A stretch of DNA of 64,000 nt from Schistocephalus solidus (GCA_017591395.1 WEDG01003408.1:1-64000); one strand, 5' to 3'; positions 1 through 9,062 are shown, counted from the stretch's first letter. Translations and numbers: made by a program. Notes: a model not told the origin generated them from the sequence alone.

Positions 1-260
1 AACAGGTTTACAACCTGTCTGATTCAGACCAACTAATTTAATTTCAGGGAACTGTCTGGCGACTGCTGGGTGCTCGGTGTAGATTATAGAACCTTTCACC
101 GGCAGCCCCGGATGTTAGTTGCTTTTCAAACAGAGGTACGAGAATGTCTTGGGATGTTAAAGGGGTGGTGAGGGATTCCAACGTTAAGTGTACGAGTGGT
201 AGGCTATAGAAATCGTACCATACGTCCAGTACGGTCGGTGGGGAACTTCGAAAACGAAGA

Positions 261-1045
261 GTGACAGTTCGACGAGCCAGTTTTGTTTTTTGGCCGAAAT
301 GGTATATGTCGGGAACGAGGATGGGGTGTGGATGTCGGGAGGAGATTGAGGGATATGATTGCGTGGGCACTGTGCTTGAACATCAGTTAGTGGTTCCCAT
401 CCCCAAAAATCAACAAACCAACGTAATTTATCGCATCCCGTGCGCAAATTGCTCTTGTGTATATATTGGGCATACGGGTCGACGCCTGGGCACACGCATT
501 AATGAACACAAACTAGCCGTCCGCCGCCGAGACCCTTTGTCCCTCGTCTTTGCGCACGCACTCGAGTGCGACCATCGATTCAATTGGGATGAAACTGAGG
601 TCGTCGCCATGGCCAACACAAAAGGAGCGAGGGAATTCCTCGAGGCCTGGTACTCCTGTGCGGGCAGTATCAACCGCCATGTTGACCTGGACATCCATTA
701 TGAGGGTCTACGTTTACGACTCACCGCCCCCCGTCTAAATGCCACATCAACTACCGGCAACCCAGCCACCCGGAATCCAACTGATCCACCATCCACCCTC
801 CCCTACAGCACCGGGACCCGCAGTTGTTCCACCTCCCCTTACCCCTAGCTCACAATCTAACATGACTCACCTTTTACAAGCCAATGGTCTGTCGGTCCTT
901 TCACGCCAGCCTGTCTAGTGCGACATTCTAACACTCACTTTTATTTATTTCGTCTGACGACGGGTTGGTGTGACCAGCTCGAAAATTCACGAGTACAACT
1001 CGCATTTTTCCGAAGAACCTCTCCTCTTTTCATTATATCATCTCG
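261..1045 (+). mobile_element. Penelope-like element (lineage B), 3' part with GIY-YIG endonuclease
   Basis: An open frame to 848 encodes a GIY-YIG endonuclease domain as found at the C-terminus of Penelope-like retroelements. From about position 426 one reads NVIYRIPCANC and then VYIGHTGRRLGTRINEHK, the conserved Y...YIG..GR...R..EH signature, followed by FLEAWYS and INRH, typical of the domain end. The upstream reverse transcriptase is absent, so the copy is 5' truncated at or before the window edge. The frame closes in a proline- and serine-rich tail. The untranslated 3' part (849-1045) carries a hammerhead-like motif and stops just before a (TA)n tract and the ribozyme-repeat array. A related, more decayed copy lies near 27.0 kb. 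The start codon is arbitrary because this is an internal fragment of a longer ORF. Confidence 0.85.
949..993 (+). ncRNA. hammerhead-like ribozyme in PLE-B 3' tail
   Basis: Read directly: CTGACGA (954-960; fits CUGANGA), one unpaired C, stem II of 8 bp (962-969 with 973-980, including two wobbles) closed by a 3-nt loop, GAAA (981-984), then a self-complementary AATT stem III ending in the cleavage triplet TTC (986-988). Stem I pairs 949-953 (TTCGT) with 989-993 (ACGAG). PLEs are known to carry hammerhead motifs with very short stem III. The extra base next to stem II is unusual, so activity is uncertain. Confidence 0.65.
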
Positions 1046-1047
1046 GA

Positions 1048-1074
1048 ATATATATATATATATATATATATATA
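1048..1074. repeat. (TA)n microsatellite at the left edge of the array
   Basis: Uninterrupted alternating AT, followed by a short TA-rich stretch before the first inverted ribozyme unit. Confidence 0.9.
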
Positions 1075-1113
1075 GTCAGTATATATATGCATGGAACCGA
1101 CAAAGACAAGGGA

Positions 1114-1158
1114 GACCGGAATGGCCATTTCTGGCTTATTAGCCGTCATCAGCCAGTC
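1114..1158 (-). ncRNA. hammerhead ribozyme core, unit 1
   Basis: On the minus strand: stem I GACTGG/CCGGTC, CTGATGA, stem II CGGCT-AATA-AGCCA (closing C.A mismatch), GAAA, self-complementary ATGGCCAT, cleavage triplet ATT. All core nucleotides are present. Confidence 0.85.
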
Positions 1159-1415
1159 ATACCCAAACCCCAGGCGCTGGCAGCGCCCTGAGCTCGAACT
1201 CCGCGACCTTGTTTGGGCATGAAGTCAAACGCTTTCTACCCATTGCGCCACGCGCTCGTTGTCTTGCCGGTTTCGATCGGGAATATTGACATTGGTAATG
1301 GGGCGCTTCACCGATCGGTTACAGGACTCATTCGTCCCGTTGTGCCTTGGGGCTAACTCTCAAGCGCCCCATTACCAATGTCAATATTCCCGATCGAAAC
1401 CGGCAAGACAACGAG

Positions 1416-1490
1416 CGCGTGGCGCAGTGGGTAGAGCGTTTGACTTCTGCCCAACAAGGTCGCGAGTTCGAGGCTCGGCGCCGCAGCGCC
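1416..1490 (+). promoter_or_regulatory. tRNA-like segment (Pol III A/B boxes), subfamily 1
   Basis: GTGGCGCAGTGGGTAGAGCG resembles a tRNA D-arm/A box, and GAGTTCGAGGC about 35 bases later resembles a T-arm/B box. The anticodon arm is degenerate, so this is tRNA-derived rather than a tRNA gene. It lies just upstream of the hammerhead core of the same unit. The inverted partner is at about 1183-1262. Confidence 0.75.
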
Positions 1491-1503
1491 TGGGTTTGGG
1501 TAT

Positions 1504-1548
1504 GGCTGGCTGATGACGGCTAATAAGCCAGAAATGGCCATTCCAGTC
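1504..1548 (+). ncRNA. hammerhead ribozyme core, unit 2
   Basis: Stem I GGCTGG/CCAGTC. Two pairs differ from other units but still pair (U-A for U.G, G.U for A-U), which is covariation support. CTGATGA is at 1510-1516, stem II at 1517-1530, GAAA at 1531-1534, then TGGCCATT ending in the cleavage triplet. Confidence 0.87.
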
Positions 1549-1682
1549 TCCCTTGTCTTTGTCGGTCATGTTATTCTGCCTATGTACTTAGCTGCCTTAC
1601 GGCTGCTGGCGGGGCTTGAGAGTTAGCCCCAAGGCACAACGGGACGAGTGAGTCCTGTAACCGATCGGTGAGCGCCCCATTA

Positions 1683-1685
<3 letters not shown>

Positions 1686-1731
<46 letters not shown>
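1686..1731. repeat. (TA)n microsatellite between oppositely oriented units
   Basis: A 46-bp alternating TA tract separates a plus-oriented leader from the minus-oriented unit 3. Confidence 0.95.
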
Positions 1732-1733
<2 letters not shown>

Positions 1734-1761
1734 ATAATTTGGAACCGACAAAGACAAGGGA

Positions 1762-1806
1762 GACCGGAATGGCCATTTCTGGCTTATTAGCCGTCATCAG
1801 CCAGTC
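1762..1806 (-). ncRNA. hammerhead ribozyme core, unit 3
   Basis: Intact core on the minus strand with stem I GACTGG/CCGGTC, CTGATGA, stem II, GAAA and the self-complementary stem III. Confidence 0.85.
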
Positions 1807-2125
1807 ATACCCAATCCTAAGTGTGGAACACCTGGGATTCGAACCCGCGACCTTTGGTATTTGAGTCGAACGTTTCACCATTGAGCCACGGGCTCGTTGC
1901 TTTGTCGGTTGCGATCGGGAATATGATGATAGTGTGTGGCTCACCGATCCGGTCTCCCTTGTCTTTGTCGGTTCCAAATTATCAACATATGCTACACGTC
2001 GCTATGCGACTGCCTGTGAGTACTCTAGTCTGAGTTCCAGGGCACAACGGAACATAAATGTTCCTTAAGCAGATCGGTGAGCCACACACTATCATCATAT
2101 TCCCTATCGCAACCGACAAAGCAAC

Positions 2126-2200
2126 GAGCCCGTGGCTCAATGGTAGAGCGTTCGACTCAAATACCAAAGGTCGCGGGTTCGAATCCCAGGTGTTCCACAC
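2126..2200 (+). promoter_or_regulatory. tRNA-like segment (Pol III A/B boxes), subfamily 2
   Basis: A-box-like TGGCTCAATGGTAGAGCG (2133-2150) with a perfect GCTC/GAGC D-stem, and B box GGTTCGAATCC (2176-2186). The anticodon stem is mismatched, so it is not a functional tRNA. Equivalent segments occur at about 2433-2508, 3234-3306, 3540-3612 and 3848-3920 (plus) and about 1834-1902 (minus). In every full unit the segment precedes the hammerhead by about 20 bases. Confidence 0.8.
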
Positions 2201-2214
2201 TTAGGATTGGGTAT

Positions 2215-2259
2215 GACTGGCTGATGACGGCTAATAAGCCAGAAATGGCCATTCCGGTC
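2215..2259 (+). ncRNA. hammerhead ribozyme core, unit 4
   Basis: GACTGG stem I, CTGATGA at 2221-2227, stem II, GAAA, ATT triplet ending at 2253, CCGGTC to 2259. Intact. Confidence 0.87.
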
Positions 2260-2522
2260 TCCCTTGTCTTTGTCGGTTCCAAATTATCAACATATGCTAC
2301 ACGTCGCTATGCGACTGCCTGTGAGTACTTCTAGTCTGAGTTCCAGGGCACAACGGAACATAAATGTTCCTTAAGCAGATCGGTGAGCCACACACTATCA
2401 TCATATTCCCGATCGCAACCGACAAAGCAACGAGCCCGTGGCTCAATGGTAGAGCGTTCGACTCAAAATACCAAAGGTCGCGGGTTCGGAATCCCAGGTG
2501 TTCCACACTTATGATTGGGTAT

Positions 2523-2567
2523 GACTGGCTGATGACGGCTAATAAGCCAGAAATGGCCATTCCGGTC
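2523..2567 (+). ncRNA. hammerhead ribozyme core, unit 5
   Basis: Identical architecture to unit 4, 308 bases downstream. All core bases are present. Confidence 0.87.
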
Positions 2568-2704
2568 TCCCCTTGTCTTTGTCGGTTCCAAATTATCAAC
2601 ATATGCTACACGTCGCTATGCGACTGCCTGTGAGTACTCTAGTCTGAGTTCCAGGGCACAACGGAACATAAATGTTCCTTAAGCAGATCGGTGAGCCACA
2701 CACT

Positions 2705-2706
<2 letters not shown>

Positions 2707-2735
<29 letters not shown>
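2707..2735. repeat. (TA)n microsatellite at an orientation switch
   Basis: An alternating TA tract between a plus leader and the truncated minus unit 6. Confidence 0.9.
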
Positions 2736-2739
<4 letters not shown>

Positions 2740-2758
2740 AATGTGAACCGACAAGGGA

Positions 2759-2797
2759 GACCGGAATGGCCATTTCATTAGCCATCATCAGCCAGTC
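2759..2797 (-). ncRNA. defective hammerhead core, unit 6
   Basis: CTGATGA, stem I and the self-complementary stem III are retained, but part of the stem II 3' strand is deleted, so it should not fold normally. The tRNA-like part behind it (about 2815-2880) is also eroded. Confidence 0.7.
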
Positions 2798-3008
2798 ATA
2801 CCCAATCTGTGCAGCTGGCGAACCCGCGACTGCATTTGAGTCGAACGTTTAGCGATTGAGCCACGGGCTCGTTGCTTTTCGGTTGGATCGGGAATAGTGA
2901 TAGTGTTAGCTCGATCGCTTAGAGGACATTACGCCCTGAATAGATAGGCACAGGCAGTCGCATAGTGCATGTAGCATATGTTAATGTGGAACCGACAAAG
3001 ACAAGGGA

Positions 3009-3053
3009 GACCGGAATGGCCATTTCTGGCTTATTAGCCATCATCAGCCAGTC
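3009..3053 (-). ncRNA. hammerhead ribozyme core, unit 7
   Basis: Intact on the minus strand with a fully paired stem II (TGGCT/AGCCA). The unit is truncated soon after its B-box region, where it meets a plus unit near 3119. Confidence 0.85.
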
Positions 3054-3321
3054 ATACCCAATCCCAAGTGTGGCACACCTGGGATTCAAACCCGCGACCT
3101 TTGGTATTTGATTCGAACGCCTGTGAGTACTCTAGTCTGAGTTCCAGGGCACAACGGAACATAAATGTTCCTTAAGCAGATCGGTGAGCCACACACTATC
3201 ATCATATTCCCGATCACAACCGACAAAGCAACGAGACCGTGGCTCAATGGTAGAGCGTCCGACTCAAATACCAAAGGTCGCGGGTTCGAATTCCAGGTGT
3301 GCCACACTTGGGATTGGGTAT

Positions 3322-3366
3322 GACTGGCTGATGATGGCTAATAAGCCAGAAATGGCCATTCCGGTC
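3322..3366 (+). ncRNA. hammerhead ribozyme core, unit 8
   Basis: Intact core with a fully paired 5-bp stem II and 6-bp stem I. Confidence 0.88.
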
Positions 3367-3629
3367 TCCCCTTTGTCTTTGTCGGTTCCACATTAACAAC
3401 ATATGCTACATGTCGCTATGCGACTGCCTGTGAGTACTCTAGTCTGAGTTCCAGGGCACAACGGAACATAGATGTTCCTTAAGCAGATCGGTGAGCCACA
3501 CACTATCATCATATTCCCGATCACAACCGACAAAGCAACGAGCCCGTGGCTCAATGGTAGAGCGTTCGACTCAAATACCAAAGGTCGCGGGTTCGAATCC
3601 CAGGTGTGCCACACTTTGGGATTGGGTAT

Positions 3630-3674
3630 GACTGGCTGATGATGTCTAATAAGCCAGAAATGGCCATTCCGGTC
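3630..3674 (+). ncRNA. hammerhead core, unit 9 (stem II mismatch)
   Basis: As unit 8 but stem II reads TGTCT/AGCCA, giving one internal mismatch. The two conserved boxes and stems I and III are intact. Confidence 0.8.
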
Positions 3675-3934
3675 TCCCTTGTCTTTGTCGGTTCCACATT
3701 AACAACATATGCTACATGTCGCTATGCGACTGCCTGTGAGTACTCTAGTCTGAGTTCCAGGGCACAACGGAACATAAATGTTCCTTAAGCAGATCGGTGA
3801 GCCACACACTATCATCATATTCCCGATCACAACCGACAAAGCAACGAGCCCGTGGCTCAATGGTAGAGCGTTCGACTCAAATACCAAAGGTCGTGGGTTC
3901 GAATCCCAGGTGTGCCACACTTGGGATTGGGTAT

Positions 3935-3979
3935 GACTGGCTGATGATGGCTAATAAGCTAGAAATGGCCATTCCGGTC
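3935..3979 (+). ncRNA. hammerhead ribozyme core, unit 10
   Basis: Stem II TGGCT/AGCTA is maintained through a G.U wobble. The remaining core is intact. Confidence 0.85.
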
Positions 3980-4120
3980 TCCCCTTTGTCTTTGTCGGTT
4001 CCACATTAACAACATATGCTACATGTCGCTATGCGACTGCTCAGAGTACTCTAGTCTGAGTTCCAGGGGCACAACGGAACATAAATGTTCCTTAAGCAGA
4101 TCGGTGAGCCACACACTATC

Positions 4121-4144
4121 ATATATATATATATATATATATAT
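4121..4144. repeat. (TA)n microsatellite closing the array
   Basis: The last unit leader runs into this TA tract, after which recognisable array sequence stops. Confidence 0.9.
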
Positions 4145-4149
4145 AAAGT

Positions 4150-5394
4150 TGGAACTTTATATCGAATTGAACCGACAAACGTGGTTTGCCTTAAGGCATT
4201 GCGACAATTGATTGTATTATTTTTTCATAAGCACGCACCTTATTAGGGTCTCTAACATTTCAGAAATCTCCAAAGCATAGTCCCACTCCCCAAATTTTTT
4301 CCTGAGGAGAAAAGAAGAGAAAGGATGTTGATAATATCGACGGAGCAGTGAAGCGTGACCTGTGTAGGGTAGGAGTTGTTTTAGATGGTACACGTTCTGG
4401 GAAGCTGGCTCTGCTTACGTCGCCGACCTATTCACATTTCGCCTAGCCCGAACCTCAACGCAAAATAAATGCTGCCGCACTACATTCGTTTAGTAGACTT
4501 CTCAGGAATTAGCACAGTAAAGACAAATTAATCACCAAAAAACCTGACCAAAAAAGGATTAGCAGCACTTCCAATCGTTATGTCTGAGTTAGTGGCGGCC
4601 ATCGGGCAGTCAGTTTTTAATAGTGCCCCTTGTCGCTAGCCTGCTTGAAAATGAGCACTTGAATTGCACAGAAATCACGGCCACATGCTGGTTTTCCCAT
4701 GTCAAACTTCCCAGATTTAAATTCTGGCGTTCTGGATCGGATGTGGATTAAACGACATTCACTTCCCCTGATCAGCATATATATCCCCCCGTTTATTTAT
4801 AAACACGTTGACGAACGAGAATTTTTAGCAGTTCACAATCAACGAATTCGTTTCATAAGTAGACCTACTTTAATGGAATAAAATTAGATTCGCCCACGCT
4901 TAAATGAAGTTTATCAAGGACAGATGATGGACGGCTATGTAAAAGGATTCGTCAGATTTTGGTTTTTTCATGGAAAGAATAGAGAATGAATAGTCGTCAT
5001 CACAGTCACTTGATTCATTGAACCTCGTGGCCGTAGAAACTGCACGAAAAAATTATGTTCAGTAGATTATCTTCTCTTCCGGCCTTGCATACCAAGTCGT
5101 CATCGACCAAGTTGTGAATTTGGGGAAGGCAAGTATCAGTCATCGGACTGCCAGTCGTCACATTGTTCTGCAAAACGCGAATTGATAACTCTAAATTTAG
5201 GATTGGTCTTAGCTATTCTAGCTACGTACACCCACACACGTAAATCCAAACCTCACTGGAACCGATGGAAATTTATCTGTCTTTTTATCTGTCCTAAGAT
5301 GGCAGCGGGCCAAATTGCCAAGTAATCGTCACGCCAAAGATCAACAACGGTCATGAATTCACGGCCATTAACGACTCAGATACGGACTGACAAG
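4150..5394. other. unassigned AT-rich sequence
   Basis: I see no gene, exon with convincing splice sites, or recognisable repeat here. The short frame at 4699-4881 shows no domain. Confidence 0.5.
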
Positions 5395-5612
5395 CAATTA
5401 ACGCATCAACTTTGACCCCAGCAAGGACCACGACAACTGGCAAATATGGCAGGCCTGTGGTCTCCTGGCCACCACGCCCTATAAATAGTGCGCACCTTGT
5501 GTCCCTTATAACCCTTTTGAGCGATGATCTCTGAAGCTTGGTTCGAGGGAGAAAGCCAAAACGTCGGGCTAATAAAGATCTTGTTCCAGTGCTGGTGTCT
5601 CCTTCTTCTTCT
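5395..5612 (+). mobile_element. PLE lineage A, 3' end only
   Basis: Matches the 3' end of the element at 56.7-58.4 kb: CCTATAAATA-type box, the region of the hammerhead motif, CTAATAAAG, TCTTGTTCCAGTG and a terminal TCTCCTTCTTCTTCTTC. The hammerhead motif (5527-5569) is decayed: CTGAAGC instead of CTGATGA and AAAA instead of GAAA. Confidence 0.75.
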
Positions 5613-8028
5613 TCGAGATGAACGTCCATCCGTCGTTACGGACGACGTCCACCGTGGGTCTCGTAGCATGGTTGGCGCAGGGATCGTAACTTGGGCATGC
5701 CTGAGTTTTATGATGATAATAAACTTGTGCTAAATCTACCACAATCTCAGTAGAAGACAAAGGTAAATAGCCAATTTACGCGTACCACGCACACCCGGTC
5801 CTCACACAATGGATCACGTTTTCAGGGAAAAAGAAAGGGGAGGGCTCGGAGGTCAGCTGATGTAGAGCCATGTCACAAAGGAACAATTGAGCTGGACTCT
5901 CATTTCACAGGTCGACCACTCCGCACAACATACGCAGGGCCAAACTGTGACCTATAAGTCCTATGGCCAAGTAGCAGACTTCCAAGTAACTAATTTTAGT
6001 GCATGGCGGTAAATGTAAGCGCGTCAGATATATTGTGGTGAAGAATACACTGAAGTGGCTTGAGCTAAATTTCCTAGAGTCGGCCTCACTCACTTTTGCC
6101 TCTTCCAAGCACCAGCCCACGGTCCGAACGGGAGAGTCACCCGGACAGGGAGTGGGAACATGTGGCTTATAGAAATAAGCAAGCCGTCTACGCGTGCCAT
6201 ACACGAGCTGACCCCCAATATAACACATAAGGGTTTCGCCTAAAGGGGTGAATGACAGGAGGCCGCATGAGGAAGCGGTTGAAGTTACACGTGAGTGGTG
6301 ATGTTATACGTGCTCATGTGTGGTGTGGGTGCCGATGGGAATATGTGTGGTTATCGGTCTGTGACGATTTATCACAGATTTGCATGGATGCGGACATGAT
6401 TCATGAGACCCATGCAGCTTGTTTGTTATGAGTGAAATCAAAGGAAAATTTTCAGACGCAAGCCTTATTCGAAAATATTGCAGATAACAGTGTCTCTATT
6501 TTATCGCGCATTATTCCTACGATTTCAGCAATGAAGTGAGATTAAGCGTCAGGTAGATATCCTGCAGATGCTTATCACCTCGACGGAGGCAAGTCTCTGT
6601 GTGTTTGTTTGATCTGGTGGTATCGGGTCTTTTTTGCGTAAAGATATAGAAGATAATAAGTTTTAGTAGTGCCAATGTGCTTGTTATTCAAGTCGGCACC
6701 TAAGATCTACCCCTTTAGTCTCAGTCGTTCTAACTAAGAATGTCCTTCCCCTTAGATGGTCGCTCGTTGAAGCTTAAAATTAGGTTAAGTTCATTAGTTT
6801 TTCTTTTTGATTTGATAGCTGGGGTGTAACATCAGAACCGGCAATTTGGAGTAATCTAGGAGCGTGCACAGTTGTTCTCCTGGTTGGTGTAATAGTTAAG
6901 AGACTTTACTAGATGTAATGAATCCCCCTCCAGCCATCGGACTGCCGCTCTCTTTGCCTCTCTTTGTTCGATTGACGTATGTTGAGAGGATGTGGTCGCT
7001 CAGCTGTTTTATCTGTTGGTGCGCTGTAATAAGTTTCAGTTCTTTCGGAATAGCGTGTGAACACAGATACAATGCGCTAAAAATCGTAATAAACCAACTG
7101 ATTTTATTACTCAGTCCTCCTTAGGACTGACATTTAGGCTGCAACAGTTCCTTCATTATGACACCTTTATCGCATTTTCAGCCCATGTTTCATTTGGCCT
7201 GCCGTTACGCTAGACTGCAACCTGGAAGCAGGTTGCCTTTGACATTCCTAGCCAAGCACGTTAGCTTTTTACATCAGTGCATCAAGCCCACCTTCGGTTG
7301 ATGTGACTTTTTCTTGCCATCGGATCAAGATGTAAATGGTAGGGGAGGTCAATTGGAGATAAGAAAAGTCTACTACAAGCGAAATTTACCTGTGAGTTGC
7401 TGCTGTTGGGTTAACTTTGTGGAGCTCATTATACGTCGTTGTTCGTGAGGGTGGAACTGTCAATTTCTGTTGAACTGTAGTATTTGCCTGGCTGTGTTAG
7501 TTTCTCTGAATACCGTCACTTCCAGTCTAGTAGATGCATCCCAGCACAGAACGAGCTCAAGAAGACGAATTCAGTTGTTTTTTCTCCTTCAATCATTAAG
7601 TAATTATTTTTGTCAGTAGACATAAGGAATGACTTAAGGAGCTCAATGCGATTAGTATGACGAAAGTGTCGCTGACATATGTAACTAAGAGCTCCTGTTC
7701 ATATCTGGTGGTTGTGCCCGAGAATAGGTACATTGGTATAATCGGGGCATTGCGTAAAATTCCAGGACGCACCTTTTCATATTTTATATCCCTAACACGT
7801 ACCTTAACCCCATGCGAAATTGCGTAAGGCACTCGATAATACGCAGGTACCTAGGTCCGTGTCCTTACCTACCTGATTAACACAAATTGTTCTTCTTTGA
7901 TGAATGCTCACCAATCGCTAATGGAACTCACTTGCTCTTTTTCTGTCTTGAGGCTCACTTTTTGAGTCCCAATCAGCAGCCGCACAACAGTTCGTACCAG
8001 AGGCACATAAAAATTGCCAGAAACACAT
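5613..8028. other. unassigned intergenic sequence
   Basis: No gene recognised. Open frames at 5905-6228, 6918-7124 and 7596-7832 lack domains and convincing splice signals. A short piece around 5765-5790 and 6180-6230 (TACGCGT-containing) recurs near 23.8 and 63.8 kb, so diffuse old repeats are present. Confidence 0.5.
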
Positions 8029-8150
8029 AACAAGAATGGTCATTTCTGGCTTATTAGACATCATTAGCCAGTCATACCTAACCCCAGGTGGTGCAACACC
8101 CGAGGCTCAAACCCGCAATCCCTAGATCAGACGTCCAACGCTCAAACCAA
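8029..8150 (-). repeat. decayed single ribozyme-repeat unit
   Basis: Minus-strand match to the 3' half of the 1.1-4.1 kb units. The hammerhead core (8029-8073) reads CTAATGA instead of CTGATGA, so it is inactive, followed by a degraded B-box region. It shows the family is dispersed as single copies. Confidence 0.75.
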
Positions 8151-8489
8151 GTTTCCTATCCACCGAAGGATCGCAGTATTCAGCAAGACTAATAAAGGAG
8201 GCCATATATGTACCTTTAATTTAATCGCATGCTTAGACATCAAAATGCACGATGTTTTAATGAAATGTCGCAGACACTCAGGCATATGTTCCCACTTCAC
8301 CTTGTTTCTCACCGTAACCGCTGGAGGCCATTTCAGCCGATATATTGCGGAGAATGCGGCTGAAGAAGTGGACGACATCAATGCACTACTTGACGGAGGC
8401 TATTTTTGTTGGTGGTGGTTAACCTTCAACCAGAAATCTAAGACGGCGCCCCATCCGTCTGGCCAAAACAACAGGTAGGAACACTACGA

Positions 8490-8638
8490 AGGAAAATGAT
8501 AGCCACTATGTACTATAATACTGCACACCTTGTGCTCCATTTACTCTTACCTGCGACTGTCTCTGATGATGGGTTCGAGCGAGAATCCGAAACGTCAGCC
8601 TAACAAATATCCTGTTTCATCGAGTGGATCTTCTCCTT
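8490..8638 (+). mobile_element. PLE lineage A, 3' end
   Basis: Shares the sequence from the CTATAATACTGC-type box through the hammerhead to a terminal TCTTCTCCTTC with the other lineage A copies. No coding part is retained. Confidence 0.75.
8559..8600 (+). ncRNA. hammerhead-like motif in PLE-A 3' end
   Basis: CTGATGA (8563-8569), one unpaired T, 6-bp stem II GGGTTC/GAATCC, GAAA (8589-8592), then self-complementary ACGT ending in the cleavage triplet GTC (8594-8596). Stem I GTCT/AGCC has one mismatch. The conserved boxes are intact; activity is unproven. Confidence 0.6.
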
Positions 8639-8932
8639 CGGAATAGGCTTGCTCCTTAAGGTTTACTTTGTTATCACGGCCATGGACGTCACAGTTGGGA
8701 GGTCCAATACTTCCAACCAAACCTGAAGGAAGCCGACATATCAAAATGCATTTCAAAGAATCTTTTCTTATTGAGTGAGCTGTTGGATTATTTATAGCAC
8801 CAAGCTCACATGCAAATGTCATCTTTGCGCTCCTCCTTCAAATACTTCCGTGTGCGGGATTAAGGATGTCCGCGTTTGCAGCCACTACATGATTCCTCGC
8901 GTGAGGTAAAACAAACTCGAACTGGGAGGCAA

Positions 8933-9062
8933 AAAGAAGAAGAAGAAGAAGAAGAAGAAGAAGAAGAAGAAGAAGAAGAAGAAGAGTAGGTGACCACTGG
9001 TACATGGTGTTTATTGGCCTGAAGTGTTTAATTATCTCTCGAACCCCTCATCAGAGACGGTG
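8933..9062 (-). mobile_element. PLE lineage A 3' end with long (CTT)n tail
   Basis: On the minus strand a CTCTGATGAGGGGTTCGAG stretch leads to TTCAGGCCAATAAA and then a (CTT)n tract (plus-strand GAA repeat, about 8933-8985). The second half of the hammerhead motif is lost. The microsatellite sits exactly where other copies have one to four CTT units. Confidence 0.7.

Larger units (their letters stand above)
1085..1566. repeat. long imperfect palindrome of two subfamily-1 units
   Basis: The sequence 1085-1303 is the reverse complement of about 1362-1566 with few differences, around a loop of roughly 58 bases (1304-1361). It consists of two head-to-head copies, each with a tRNA-like segment and a hammerhead core. 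A transcript across it would fold into a long hairpin. Confidence 0.85.
1081..4145. repeat. array of tRNA-like plus hammerhead (retrozyme-like) units
   Basis: About ten full or partial units. The direct units are 305-308 bp apart (hammerhead cores at 2215 and 2523; 3322, 3630 and 3935). Minus-strand units lie at about 1081-1303, 1740-1980, 2745-2900 and 2985-3120. Each full unit runs: variable leader, a conserved stretch around CACAACGG and AGATCGGTGAGC, tRNA-like segment with A and B boxes, spacer, 45-nt hammerhead core, then CTTGTCTTTGTCGGT. Two subfamilies differ in leader and tRNA-like part (1085-1690 versus the rest). (TA)n tracts sit at several orientation switches. Animal retrozymes are tandem, short, non-coding and hammerhead-bearing, and the schistosome Sm-alpha family combines Pol III boxes with a hammerhead; this array fits that class. 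Open frames here repeat the same spurious peptide and are not genes. Confidence 0.85.

Noticed and set aside
2126..2200. A functional tRNA gene
   Set aside because: A and B boxes are good, but the anticodon stem is mismatched and the acceptor ends do not pair, so it is a tRNA-derived segment.
1597..4009. Repeated open frames on both strands of the array (peptides containing WDSNPRPLVFES and similar)
   Set aside because: They are translations of the tRNA-like and hammerhead units; they follow the repeat period, change frame between copies and have no domain.
1081..4145. CRISPR-like array because of regular repeats
   Set aside because: Units are about 306 bp, change orientation and include the 'spacers' in the repeat; the genome is eukaryotic.
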